Part shown: positions 51,346 to 61,038 of the stretch, in pieces | How the letters are laid out: the number at the start of each line of letters is the position of its first letter | Numbering within the stretch: position 1 is the first letter of the stretch | Notes under the pieces: model-generated | The model's input: only the letters and a program-made list of their open reading frames with translations | What the model was told of the DNA's origin: nothing | Databases searched by the model: none | Source: JAAZFF01 sp964405775 | GTDB lineage: Bacteria; Verrucomicrobiota; Kiritimatiellia; RFP12; UBA3636 | NCBI GenBank assembly: GCA_964405775.1 | Contig: CAYOPG010000003.1 | Coordinates: 4,476-68,475 of the forward strand | DNA length: 64,000 nt | Reading direction: 5' to 3' | Made by a program: the position numbers and the translations under genes

Positions 51346-54300
51346 TTACACGAAAGCCCTTGCGTTGTGGAATAGGCGCATCCACGGACCAGCCTCGCCC
51401 GTGAACCGGTCAGCCGGCCTGTAGGACAGCTGGACAGACCTGAAGCCGCGCTCTGGGTGTGGCATCATTATGAGCGCGCGGCCGTCGGTGGAGGTGAAGC
51501 CAGTCAGCCCGCCCTCGGAGCCGTTAGGGTTGAAGGGATAACGCTCCGTCGGCGCGCCATTGCCGTCAACATATCGCAAGCTGGCACACGACGAAGCTAT
51601 CACGCGATCGCGAGCCGCCGCATCGGCGAACTGGGCCAGGCCCTCACCGTGCGCCGCCGATACAGGGATGCGAGATCCTGCCATGCCTCTAAGTAGCACG
51701 GAAGGCGACTCTACAATCTCGACGGTGCAGTAACGAGCCTCGAACTGCTCCGACGCGTTGCGCACAAAGCGCGGCCAGTCTTGAGCCCCGGGAATTATGT
51801 CCCTGAGCTGGGATATCATCTGGCAGCCGTTGCATACACCAAACGTAAAGGTAGCAGGGCGGTTGAAGAACTTCTCGAACATGTCGCGCAGCCGCGGATT
51901 GTAGAGCACCGAACGAGCCCAGCCGGAACCGGCGCCGAGCACGTCGCCGTAGCTGAAACCGCCGCAGGCAACGAGTCCGTTGAAAGACGCGAGATCGACA
52001 AGCCCATTGAGCAGATCCGTCATGTGCACATCCACAGCCTCAAAGCCTGCGATCGTGAACGCCGCAGCCATTTCAATCTGGCCGTTGATTCCCTGCTCCC
52101 GGCAAATTGCTATGCGGGGACGCGCCGACGGATTGAGGAGATTGGGTATGGCGTCAGGATTGTAGGTAACCCTGAAATTCATGCCGGGATCGTTCGAGTC
52201 TGCCGCGTTAAAACGCTCTTGCTCCGCGCACGCCGGATTGTCGCGCAACGCCCTCATTCTGACCGAGTTCTCTGACCAAACAGAGCGTATGCGCGCGATG
52301 TTCGTGTCGAGAGCTGTTTCGCCGCCAAACGAGACACTGAAATTCTTATCGTCTGAAACGTCTCCTATGACTGAGACGGAATCGGCTAGTCCGGCTTCCG
52401 CAAACGCATTCAGGACATTGTCCAATTCCGATTCTGCGATTTGCAGCACCATTCCCGGCTCCTCGCTAAAGAGCGCGGCGAGTTGCGAGTGGCGATCCGC
52501 CGCCTGTGGAAGGGTGATGACACTGCCACGTCCGCCGGAAATCGCCATTTCCGCAAGGGTGGTCGCAAGTCCGCCATCAGAGCGGTCGTGCGCTGCGAGA
52601 ATCCTGCCTTCCTTGAGAAGTTGCTGGAGGGTTGAGAAAAAGCGGCGGAGCAGCTGCACGTCATCCATATCCGGCACATCGCCGCCGGAGATGTTCCAAG
52701 TCTGCGCGAGAATGCTACCGCCAAGGCGGTTGCGTCCCTTGGAAAGATCAACCAGAACGAGTCTGGACACCCCTGGTTTGAGGTCTGGCGTAACGGCGAG
52801 GTTGACATCGCCTACGGGAGAGAATGCCGTCACTATCAACGAGAGCGGAGATATCTGCTTGTGCTCGCGCCCCGTGGCGGGATCCTGCCAGGAAGAGCGC
52901 ATGGAGAGGGAGTCCTTTCCGACGGGTATGGACACTCCTAGCTCGGGACAGAAATCCATGCCCACGGCGTGTACGGTATCGAACAGTTTCGCGTCCTCTC
53001 CCTCTTCACCGCAAGCGCACATCCAGTTGGCTGAAAGCTTGATGTTTCCGATTTCGCCGACACAAGCTGTGGCGATGTTCAAAACAGCTTCCGTGACGGC
53101 AAGGCGTCCAGACGCCGGCCCATTGGCGATGGCGACCGGTGTGCGCTCGCCGCATGCCATGGCGGAGCCGGTGGTATCCAGATAGCCAGTGGTTACGACG
53201 GCGTGGTCCGCGACTGGAAGCTGATACGGGCCGCAGAACTGGTCGCGATGCACTTTGCCGGTGACGGCGCGGTCGGTGATCGATATGAGGAACGTCTTGT
53301 CTGCAACTGCTGGATGGCGCAGCACGCGCTCAAACGCCTCGGGAACTGATTGAACCGCATCTGTTGCAACAGCCGGTATGCTTTGCTCTGCGTGCTTGAC
53401 ATCTCGCGTCATTTTAGGAGGTTTGCCAAGAAGATCCGATACAGCCATGTCAATGGGCTTGTTGTTGAAATGAGAATCTACCAGCACCAGACGGTGGTCG
53501 CCAGTTGCTACGCCGATGAATGCCACGGGGCAGCGCTCGCGCTCGCACAACTTCTCGAATGCGGCACGGTTTTCCGGCGCTATAGCCAGTACATAGCGTT
53601 CCTGCGCTTCGCAGCACCATATCTCCATGGGAGACATGGACGAATCTTCACTCGGAATCGCGCGCAAGTCGAACTTGCCGCCGGTTTTTTCAATAAGTTC
53701 GGGGCAGGCGTTAGATAGACCGCCAGCGCCCACGTCATGTATGGCGAGGATCGGGTTGGCATCGCCAAGAGCAACGCAGGAGTCTATAACCTCCTGGCAC
53801 CGGCGCTGTACTTCGGCATTGCCTCGCTGGACGGAGTTGAAGTCGAGCTCCTCATCGTTGCTTCCGGAAGCAAGCGAGGAGGCCGCGCCTCCTCCGAGGC
53901 CGATGCGCATTGCCGGGCCACCGAGCTGCACGATGAGCGAGCCGGCAGGGATCGCCTTTTTGTAGACCATGGCTCTGCTGATTGCGCCCATCCCGCCCGC
54001 GAGCATTATGGGTTTGTGATAGCCGTAGTTTTTGCCATTGCAGTCCTCTTCAAACGTCCGGAAGAAACCGCATAGCTGCGGCCTGCCGAATTCGTTGCCG
54101 AACGATGCTCCGCCGAGGGGACCGTCTGTCATTATTTGGAGCGGGGTCGCCAGACGTGGCGGCACGGATGCGTCCTTCTCCCACGGCTGCAGATAGCCTG
54201 GGATGCGCAGGTGGGAGGTGATAAGGCCGCTAAGCCCTGCCTTGCTGCGGGATCCTATTCCGGTGGCGGCTTCGTCGCGTATCTCGCCACCGACGCCGGT

Positions 54301-55224
54301 TGAGGCGCCAGGGAATGGAGAAATGGCGGTCGGATGGTTGTGCGTTTCGACCTTGATCGGGATGTCGACCTGATCCTTCACAAAACCATAGGTATTTGTG
54401 CCGGTGGCGCAAATGAACGAGTCCGTCTTGTGCCCTTCTATCACGCCGGAGTTGTCAGAATATGCGACAATGGTTCCCTCCGGGTGCTTGGCGTGGGTGT
54501 TGCGGATCATTTTGAAAAGGCTCATGTCCTTCTTCTCGCCGTCGATTATCCATTCCGCGTTGAAAATCTTGTGCCTGCAATGTTCGGAATTCACTTGGCC
54601 GAACATCAGAAGTTCGGTGTCTGTCGGGTTCTGCCCGGCATCCGTGTAGCACTTGAGGAGATATTCGATTTCATCTTCGGAAAGCGCAAGACCCATTTCT
54701 TTGTTGGCTCGCTCCAGCGCGGCGGAGCCTTCTCCTAAGACGTCGAAAGTGCGCCCAGGAGCCGGCTCAAGCACATCGAAGATGTCGGAGAGATCACAGT
54801 AAACACCCTCGATCATGCGGTCGTGCAGAAGCAGGAAAGCAGGCGCGACCTCAGCTGGGGCAAGCGCTTTGCCTTCGGAGGTTTCTACGAACATTTCGAT
54901 GGCTCGCTCCACACGCAGCACACGTACGAAACCACAGTTGCAGAATATGTCGGTTGCCTTCGACGACCATGGCGATATCGTACCCTTGCGAGGAGCCACG
55001 TATATGGCGTTTTTCACCGAAGCGGGCTCACTGGCCGATGCATCGAGAAGTTCACACGCTCGCGCGAGCATCTCAGCCGGCAACGGCTCGGTGAGATTTA
55101 AAATGTATATAAAGTTCGCCCGTATCGAGACGGGGCGGCCAATCTTGTCAGACACTGCGGTCTGGAGCTGGTTGAGTCGGAAAGCGGGAAATGCGGAACT
55201 GCCGCGGAGGTATGATATTGGCAT
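51346..55224 (-). CDS. purL: Phosphoribosylformylglycinamidine synthase, single-chain form
   Basis: A 1292-residue cytoplasmic enzyme converting FGAR to FGAM with glutamine in purine synthesis. It is the long fused form: an N-terminal PurS-like domain, a linker, two ATP-grasp-like AIRS halves (KVETHNHPTAISPFPGASTG; GGMGAISRAMVYKK; SVPIGKDSL-like SIPVGKDSLSM) and a C-terminal glutaminase with catalytic Cys in FGVCNGCQMIS and the MPHPERGFR end. ATG 55224 is chosen to start the family N-terminus MPISYLRGSSAFPAFRL; earlier codons add a non-family tail. Transcription is convergent with manA and the pilin-like gene. Confidence 0.96.
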   Translation of the reverse strand: MPISYLRGSSAFPAFRLNQLQTAVSDKIGRPVSIRANFIYILNLTEPLPAEMLARACELLDASASEPASVKNAIYVAPRKGTISPWSSKATDIFCNCGFVRVLRVERAIEMFVETSEGKALAPAEVAPAFLLLHDRMIEGVYCDLSDIFDVLEPAPGRTFDVLGEGSAALERANKEMGLALSEDEIEYLLKCYTDAGQNPTDTELLMFGQVNSEHCRHKIFNAEWIIDGEKKDMSLFKMIRNTHAKHPEGTIVAYSDNSGVIEGHKTDSFICATGTNTYGFVKDQVDIPIKVETHNHPTAISPFPGASTGVGGEIRDEAATGIGSRSKAGLSGLITSHLRIPGYLQPWEKDASVPPRLATPLQIMTDGPLGGASFGNEFGRPQLCGFFRTFEEDCNGKNYGYHKPIMLAGGMGAISRAMVYKKAIPAGSLIVQLGGPAMRIGLGGGAASSLASGSNDEELDFNSVQRGNAEVQRRCQEVIDSCVALGDANPILAIHDVGAGGLSNACPELIEKTGGKFDLRAIPSEDSSMSPMEIWCCEAQERYVLAIAPENRAAFEKLCERERCPVAFIGVATGDHRLVLVDSHFNNKPIDMAVSDLLGKPPKMTRDVKHAEQSIPAVATDAVQSVPEAFERVLRHPAVADKTFLISITDRAVTGKVHRDQFCGPYQLPVADHAVVTTGYLDTTGSAMACGERTPVAIANGPASGRLAVTEAVLNIATACVGEIGNIKLSANWMCACGEEGEDAKLFDTVHAVGMDFCPELGVSIPVGKDSLSMRSSWQDPATGREHKQISPLSLIVTAFSPVGDVNLAVTPDLKPGVSRLVLVDLSKGRNRLGGSILAQTWNISGGDVPDMDDVQLLRRFFSTLQQLLKEGRILAAHDRSDGGLATTLAEMAISGGRGSVITLPQAADRHSQLAALFSEEPGMVLQIAESELDNVLNAFAEAGLADSVSVIGDVSDDKNFSVSFGGETALDTNIARIRSVWSENSVRMRALRDNPACAEQERFNAADSNDPGMNFRVTYNPDAIPNLLNPSARPRIAICREQGINGQIEMAAAFTIAGFEAVDVHMTDLLNGLVDLASFNGLVACGGFSYGDVLGAGSGWARSVLYNPRLRDMFEKFFNRPATFTFGVCNGCQMISQLRDIIPGAQDWPRFVRNASEQFEARYCTVEIVESPSVLLRGMAGSRIPVSAAHGEGLAQFADAAARDRVIASSCASLRYVDGNGAPTERYPFNPNGSEGGLTGFTSTDGRALIMMPHPERGFRSVQLSYRPADRFTGEAGPWMRLFHNARAFV

Positions 55225-55388
55225 TGTGTTTATCGCCGGTGTTTGTATTAAAAAGAGGGTTTCATTGTACACCCTAGAGGCTCCACTTTCAAGCGTTCGT
55301 TCCGGCATTTTTATACGAAGACAGAGACTTAAATCGCTTTTCTTATTGACGGGATGACACCAATTATGGTTTCATTCCGCAATTCCCC

Positions 55389-55465
55389 GGGCGATTAGCT
55401 CAGTTGGTTAGAGCATTACCTTCACACGGTAGGGGTCACTGGTTCGAGTCCAGTATCGCCCACCA
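55389..55465 (+). tRNA. tRNA-Val (anticodon CAC)
   Basis: A 77-base cloverleaf with encoded CCA. The acceptor stem GGGCGAT pairs with ATCGCCC, the D arm is GCTC/GAGC, and the anticodon stem TTACC/GGTAG closes a loop with CAC at 55423-55425. The T arm is ACTGG/CCAGT around TTCGAGT. It reads GUG codons. Confidence 0.97.
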
Positions 55466-55481
55466 TCAAGGATATAAACAA

Positions 55482-56799
55482 ATGACAATACCCGGTGCGT
55501 CGGCAGTCCGCCTAGAAAAGCATTTGCGAAAAATTACCGTTGAGATTGGTGTGCGCCTTGCCGGCTCCGATGCCGAACGCGCCGCCGCTGAATACCTTGT
55601 GTCGGAGGCTTCCTCAATCCCGGGAGTCCGGGTCACATGCGAGGAATTCCCTGTTTGGGAGAGGGCTGTACACCTAGAGTCGCTCGAGGTCGAGATCAAT
55701 GGAGTCTGGACGCAGTTCGACTGCTCGCTTTTCGGGGCGGCGCCTTCGACCGACGGCAAAACCTTGGAAGCTCCGCTAGTTTTTTTTCGACACTGCCACA
55801 GGTTATCTGCGTGATGACATATCTTTCCTTCGCGACAAGGCAGTGGTGCATCTGGGTTGCCACATCGAGACCGCCGCCAACTACCGGCGCCTCATGGAGG
55901 CAAAGCCGGCGTTCCTTCTTTTTGTCGATACTCGATATCCCGGCCCTTCAGCCTTGGCTGACGGGCTTTTCCCGGCGTACGTAAATGAATACGGCGCCCT
56001 ACCGACAATGAACGTCGCGTATGCAGACGCCCTGCTCTGGAACAAAAAACAAGCCACGCGCGCCCGCCTTTGCGTCGAGGGGTGCCGCCGTAAAAGCGTG
56101 TCCCAGAATGTTGTTGTAGATCTCCCCGGCACAGATCCGGACGCCGGAATAATTTATTTCGGTGGGCATCATGATACGCAGGCCGGCACTGTTGGCGCCA
56201 ACGACAACGCGGCTTCATCGGCAGCAATCCTAGAGCTTGCCAGGATGCTTGCTCACGGAGAACGCCGTCGCACATTGCGGCTTATAAGTTTCGGCGCCGA
56301 AGAGCAGCTTTCCGTGGGTAGCGCGGCCTACGTGCGACGCCACAGGCAGGAAGTGGAGCGGGACGGAAGGTTCATGTTCAACTGCGACGGAGCCGCTCCG
56401 GTGCTCAGTTGATTATCAATAAACTACAACGGCTCCGATGCCTGTCTGGATTTGCTGCGCGATACATTCCACCGCCACGGCTTTTATTTCGAACTAACTA
56501 AGGACGTCTTCCCATACACGGATCAATTCGCGTTTGCCGTATGCGGCGTTCCAGGCGTCTGGTTCCACCGGAAGAATTGCGTGGCAGGCGTTGTCTCCCA
56601 TCACCGGCATGACGACACAATGGAAAACATCAACATCGACCTACTTGCCGCCGAGATTGACGCCGTTGCCGAATTTCTCACCACATTAGCGAACGAATCC
56701 TCCTCCGAGGAACTTGCCTGGGATCAGTCAGAGCTAAAACCGAAAATCGATAAAATCTGGAACAGCATGTTCGGTGGATGGCGCGGTTTTAACGCGTAA
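55482..56799 (+). pseudogene. M28-family metallopeptidase, broken by frameshift and nonsense codon
   Basis: Reads as one M28 aminopeptidase in three pieces. Piece 1 (from ATG 55482) ends in the run of eight T near 55780-55787; removing one T restores the frame (LVFFDTATGYLRDDISF). Piece 2 carries Zn-binding FGGHHDTQAG, GANDNAAS and GAEEQLSVGSAAY, and stops at TGA 56410-56412; reading through it gives LSxLSINYNGSDACLDL, so a TGG-to-TGA change is likely. Piece 3 ends with HHRHDD, the last metal ligand. All active-site residues are kept. It could be a recent pseudogene or, for the T run, a sequencing error. It lies just behind the tRNA. Confidence 0.85.
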
Positions 56800-56860
56800 T
56801 ATTTTGCCTTTCTACTCATTTTTTGGCATAATGCCACGGTAATGAGGAGATGATTGGCAA

Positions 56861-59593
56861 ATGACTTTCGCGTATCCAGCTATTCTGCTTTTGTTATGGT
56901 TTGTGCCCTGCCCGGCTTTGCTGATTCTTTGGCTGCGGCGCCGCGGCAAAAGCCGTGTATCAAAATTGGTCCACCCCAACACAATAAAAAACCGCGGGCA
57001 ACGGACTTCAGACACGCTGTTCAACACCCAGATAGCGCTGCTCACACTCGCGCTTGCGCTTCTGGTCGTCGCGGCCGCCCGTCCTAGATGGGGGCAGAGA
57101 GAGAACGTCTTCATGACAAGCGGTCGAAACGTTTTGATAATGCTCGACGTTTCCCGCTCAATGCTGGCCAATGATGTGCATCCCAACCGGCTGGAACGCG
57201 CCAAAGCGGACGTGGCAGACCTTTTTGAGGTACTGCAGGGCGACCGCCCCGGCATAATGGCATTCCGAAACGGTGCCGCCCTGCTCTGCCCTTTCACGAC
57301 GGACATGGCATTCCTCAACCAGACTCTCGCGGGGATCACGATCGATTCCGCACCGAGAGGTGAAACGGACATCGGCAGCGCGATAGAAGCCGCGCTTCAA
57401 ACTTTCGAAAATCTGGGAACGGATCACAACGCTATCATTCTAATCTCGGATGGAGAGGATCTCTCAGGAAAAGCCGTGGAAAAGGCCGCTGCCGCCGGTG
57501 AACGGCGCATACCCATTTTTTGTGTCGGGATAGGTGACTCGCGCGGCTCAACCATACCCGTCGAAGACTCCGGCGCCGTAATGGAATACCGTGGTGAAAA
57601 TGTTGTAACAAAGCTGGAAAACAAAACGCTGATCGACATCGCCAACGCTTCCAAAGGCAGCTACATCCCGCTCCAGACCGCCGGCACGGGGCGCAACACT
57701 CTGGGCTCGCTTTACAACCGCCATGTACGCGCGATAGAGGCGCAGGAAATGCAGGAACGCCGAGAGACGACTCTGGTGGAGCGTTATCAGATATTTCTGA
57801 TACCGGCGGTGATCCTTCTTCTCGCTGGGACCGCACTTTCCTGCGGCCGCCCCGGCAAACGGCGAATGATAAAACAGACCGCCGCCACTGCAACCGCCAT
57901 ACTGCTGTTGGCGCTACCAGCCAAATCCATCGCGGCAACTAACGAAACGGTTTCCGCTCCAGCCTCCCCCGCGCCGGGATCACTGACTGATCTCAACGCC
58001 AGAGAGATCGGGCGGCGCGCTCAGAAAGCGTGGCAGGGTGGAGACTCTGCCACCGCCGCCGATTTATACATCCAGGCTCTCGAAAAGGAACAGCTCGATC
58101 CGGAACTGACGCAGACGATGCGGTTCAACGCGGCTATAGCATCGCTGAAAGCCGGCAACTCCGGCAAAGCAGCAGAGATATTCCGTCAAATCGCGTCCGA
58201 CAACCAATACGGCGACAAGGCTGCCGAGGGTCTAGGAGTAGCTCTGTTCAGAGCCGCCGAGGCAATGTCTGCAATAGAGCCCGAATCGGTAGAGGATGCG
58301 GGCAAAGCGGCCGCTGAAAAACTCAAGCTGCTCGAAGAGTCTGCCGCCGCCTTCCAGCAGGCTCTGCGCAAACTCCCCGGCGATACGCTCCGCACACAGA
58401 ACCTACAGGCAGCCCTCGCTGACATCCCAGAACTGCGCGCCCAGGCGCACGAAGCAGCTGTTCAGGCGAAATACGGGGATAAAGAGGTCGGCGAGCTTAT
58501 CACCGAGCTGATAAGCAGGCAGCGGGAAGTGTTCAAAGGCGCCGCGACAGCGTTCACCAACGATTCCCCCGCACGAATACAACTACTCGAAAATGCCGCC
58601 GTAGCTCAGCGAGAAGGCGTCGACATGTGGGGCCCGATCCGAGATAAAATGATGGAGGCGGCGAGAACCTCGATCACAAACAACAGCCAGCTCGCGGACT
58701 TCCAGTACCAGCTCGATGTTGCGAAAGACCGCGCCGACGGAGCCGTCGACGCACTTGAAAATCTTGACGAATCCGCGCTGGGGGCAATACGCCAATCCGA
58801 GGAGGCGGCAATGGCTATGCTTGCCTACACAACGGAGCCGCCGGCAGTCCTGCGGCAAGCAATGAATTCTGAGAGCAATGCTTTGGCAGAGGTCTTCGAC
58901 AAAACCGCCATTCGAACCCCGATCTCCGAACAGACCATGGCAAACGGCATGTTCAACGTATTCGCCCAGACGTACGGCTCCTGGCTGGACAAGATGATGC
59001 CGACACGTACAGAAGCGCCAGACCGCCACTTCGTATCGACAAACGAAGTGGAAGAAGCTGATTCAAACACCTCCACAAACAAAATGGAGATGACGGAGGC
59101 AGTCCGCGCCGAAATCGACGGGCTGGTGGACAAAACGCTCGGCTCACTCGCCCTTGTGAACATGGGCATAGGCCGTGGCGACGAACTTCTCTCGGGCCAG
59201 GCGCGCATCAACGCCAGGCAATCGCTGGATAACATGCAACTGATATACGACCTATTGCCAAAACCGCCGCAGCAGAATCAACAGCAGGATCAGCAGCAGG
59301 AACAGCAAAACAAGGATCAGCAGCAGCAGCAGTCAAATCAAGACGAAGACAGCCAAAACAAAGAAGACTCTTCAGACTCAGGGGAAGACGAATCCAGCGA
59401 TAATCAACAACCGCAGATGCCCGAACAACAAGAGGAGCAGCAGTCCGAACCGATGCAGGAACCGAAATCAGCCGAGCAAAAAGAAGCTGAACGCATAATG
59501 GCTCAAATTCTAAAGCAGGAAAAAGAGCGCGAAGAAGCGCGCCTTGAAACGCTTAATGCGATGCCACCACGCATAGGGGTACGTGATTGGTAG
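56861..59593 (+). CDS. BatB-BatC-like fusion: VWA domain plus TPR and Q-rich tail
   Basis: A 910-residue membrane protein. Two N-terminal membrane segments (5-25, 57-74) precede a von Willebrand A domain with a complete MIDAS (DVSRS, 96-100; Thr in RGETDIG; Asp in ISDGED). A third membrane segment (310-328) and a second signal-like stretch (MIKQTAATATAILLLALPAK, from 336) suggest fusion of batB and batC. TPR repeats run about 380-560, then a helical region and a Gln/Glu/Asp-rich tail (800-890). Bat proteins act with MoxR ATPases in envelope stress. A 22-bp palindrome lies in its codons (copy 4). No MoxR gene is in the window. Confidence 0.85.
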   Translation: MTFAYPAILLLLWFVPCPALLILWLRRRGKSRVSKLVHPNTIKNRGQRTSDTLFNTQIALLTLALALLVVAAARPRWGQRENVFMTSGRNVLIMLDVSRSMLANDVHPNRLERAKADVADLFEVLQGDRPGIMAFRNGAALLCPFTTDMAFLNQTLAGITIDSAPRGETDIGSAIEAALQTFENLGTDHNAIILISDGEDLSGKAVEKAAAAGERRIPIFCVGIGDSRGSTIPVEDSGAVMEYRGENVVTKLENKTLIDIANASKGSYIPLQTAGTGRNTLGSLYNRHVRAIEAQEMQERRETTLVERYQIFLIPAVILLLAGTALSCGRPGKRRMIKQTAATATAILLLALPAKSIAATNETVSAPASPAPGSLTDLNAREIGRRAQKAWQGGDSATAADLYIQALEKEQLDPELTQTMRFNAAIASLKAGNSGKAAEIFRQIASDNQYGDKAAEGLGVALFRAAEAMSAIEPESVEDAGKAAAEKLKLLEESAAAFQQALRKLPGDTLRTQNLQAALADIPELRAQAHEAAVQAKYGDKEVGELITELISRQREVFKGAATAFTNDSPARIQLLENAAVAQREGVDMWGPIRDKMMEAARTSITNNSQLADFQYQLDVAKDRADGAVDALENLDESALGAIRQSEEAAMAMLAYTTEPPAVLRQAMNSESNALAEVFDKTAIRTPISEQTMANGMFNVFAQTYGSWLDKMMPTRTEAPDRHFVSTNEVEEADSNTSTNKMEMTEAVRAEIDGLVDKTLGSLALVNMGIGRGDELLSGQARINARQSLDNMQLIYDLLPKPPQQNQQQDQQQEQQNKDQQQQQSNQDEDSQNKEDSSDSGEDESSDNQQPQMPEQQEEQQSEPMQEPKSAEQKEAERIMAQILKQEKEREEARLETLNAMPPRIGVRDW
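58031..58052 (+). repeat. Dispersed 22-bp palindrome, copy 4 (in BatB/C fusion)
   Basis: TGGCAGGGT, GGAG, ACTCTGCCA. It encodes WQGGDSAT, nearly the same peptide as copy 2. Confidence 0.85.
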
Positions 59594-59632
59594 GGACCAG
59601 GATGAACCCTTGGTCTGCTTTTAGACGCAAGC

Positions 59633-60889
59633 CTATTGACTTACTGAAGAATGTTTAGAGGAAATCAGCATTCTCTCTGCTACGGACAGTTTTTCAAGGA
59701 GTTTCTTTTCGCTCAGTCTGTCTTTTTCTCTCATTCTCGCGTTTTCCGCGACAGCCGTAAAGTATTCGCGATATGCGTCTGCGGCTGCCCGGAATTTGTC
59801 ATCACGACCGGCGGACACTCTCATGATATGACCAATCTTTGCCATTGAGCATTCAGGCACCCATCCCTCGTCTAAACGTGCTGCCAGCAACGCCGGGGAA
59901 GAGCCCGCCGGCACTCCTTCCGGAACGCGGTCATCTCCCGGGAAAAGCAGCATGTCGCGCCAGGCACGAACCACCATTTCAGGGCGCGTCACCCCGAGGG
60001 TCAATACCGATTGGCGCCGAGTTAGCAACCATGCATCGAAATCCTTATCGGCAGCGAAGTCATCGGTTATGCCGGACGAAGTTTCTGAAAAAATTTTCGG
60101 ACTCCATTGACGGCCGCCAGCCAGCTCCCCGCAAAGAGTTTCAAGCCGCCCGTCTCGATCCGGGAAATCAAGCCAGTATGCCGCCAACTGCGCCGCGACG
60201 CGCCTGTCCGCCGAGGCATAAGGCGAATACTCTCGTGCGAGCCGCCAAAGGGGTTCAAGCTTCGCTTTGAACCAGACGCCAACAACATCCTCGGCGTCAT
60301 CCTGTCTTCGCCCCTCCTCCAGATAGTGCGCAAGACCGAATGAAAACCAGCGCGCCGGCGCCTGAGGCGTGGCGCCGCCCCTTGCAGCCACCAGCACCTT
60401 CATGCCTATAAAACCATCGCAGAGTTCGCACGTCAGATCGCGCGGATCTAGCTTGGCTGGATTTTTTACGCCTATGCGAATAGTGGCCAGACCTCGATCG
60501 CCGGCTGATGGAGAGGATAAAGACTTGTACACCACCGCCGGAGCATTCTCCCCTCCCTCGTCTTCCACGTATATAGAAACGCGGTATCGATCGCCGCTGA
60601 AAGACGAACCTGTAAGCCTCTCCAGTCTGCCACGCACTTCCTCAACAAAACGCAAGTACGCAAGTTTGTCCTGCGCCTCGAGATTCTCTCCCGAGACGCT
60701 TGCACTGCCTTCCGCGTTCTGCATGGGACTCAACTTGCGCAACTTTTCAGCCGCTTTCAATGTGGCTTCTGGCAGCCGGATGTCGGACGACTCCGCACAA
60801 ACCGCTTGTGCGCAACAGACAACCGCTATCGCCGCCAGAAAAAGCTGCCGTATAGATGCGCCGGATTTATGCAGTTGATCGTATTTCAT
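59633..60889 (-). CDS. Secreted protein resembling an inactive gluzincin peptidase
   Basis: A 418-residue protein with a signal peptide (IRQLFLAAIAVVCCAQAVCA). Central segments RYRVSIYVEDEGG and FIGMKVLVAARGG..., then ARWFSFGLAHYLEEGRR, follow the layout of MA-clan metallopeptidases, where the second motif is usually W-x-x-E-G-x-A-x-Y. The HExxH zinc site is not present, so it is probably not an active peptidase. The family is not certain. It is convergent with the Bat gene and divergent from pflB. Confidence 0.6.
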   Translation of the reverse strand: MKYDQLHKSGASIRQLFLAAIAVVCCAQAVCAESSDIRLPEATLKAAEKLRKLSPMQNAEGSASVSGENLEAQDKLAYLRFVEEVRGRLERLTGSSFSGDRYRVSIYVEDEGGENAPAVVYKSLSSPSAGDRGLATIRIGVKNPAKLDPRDLTCELCDGFIGMKVLVAARGGATPQAPARWFSFGLAHYLEEGRRQDDAEDVVGVWFKAKLEPLWRLAREYSPYASADRRVAAQLAAYWLDFPDRDGRLETLCGELAGGRQWSPKIFSETSSGITDDFAADKDFDAWLLTRRQSVLTLGVTRPEMVVRAWRDMLLFPGDDRVPEGVPAGSSPALLAARLDEGWVPECSMAKIGHIMRVSAGRDDKFRAAADAYREYFTAVAENARMREKDRLSEKKLLEKLSVAERMLISSKHSSVSQ

Positions 60890-60910
60890 GTGGTATCACC
60901 AAATAGCGTG

Positions 60911-60932
60911 TGGCAGAGTCCCCACCCTGCCA
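60911..60932 (-). repeat. Dispersed 22-bp palindrome, copy 5 (intergenic)
   Basis: On the minus strand it reads TGGCAGGGT, GGGG, ACTCTGCCA. It lies between divergent genes, upstream of both the secreted protein and pflB. Confidence 0.85.
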
Positions 60933-61038
60933 AAGACGTACGAGATAATATAACAACCCTTAACTTTTCGCAATCGCGATGTCGACATCGGGAAGCCCCT
61001 GTGTTACACTACGTGCCGTATTTAAGCGGGAGGTGAAA

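Noticed and set aside
59270..59560. Gln-rich tail of the Bat fusion as a prion-like or functional amyloid domain
   Set aside because: It is simple low-complexity CAG/GAA-rich sequence; nothing beyond composition supports an amyloid role.
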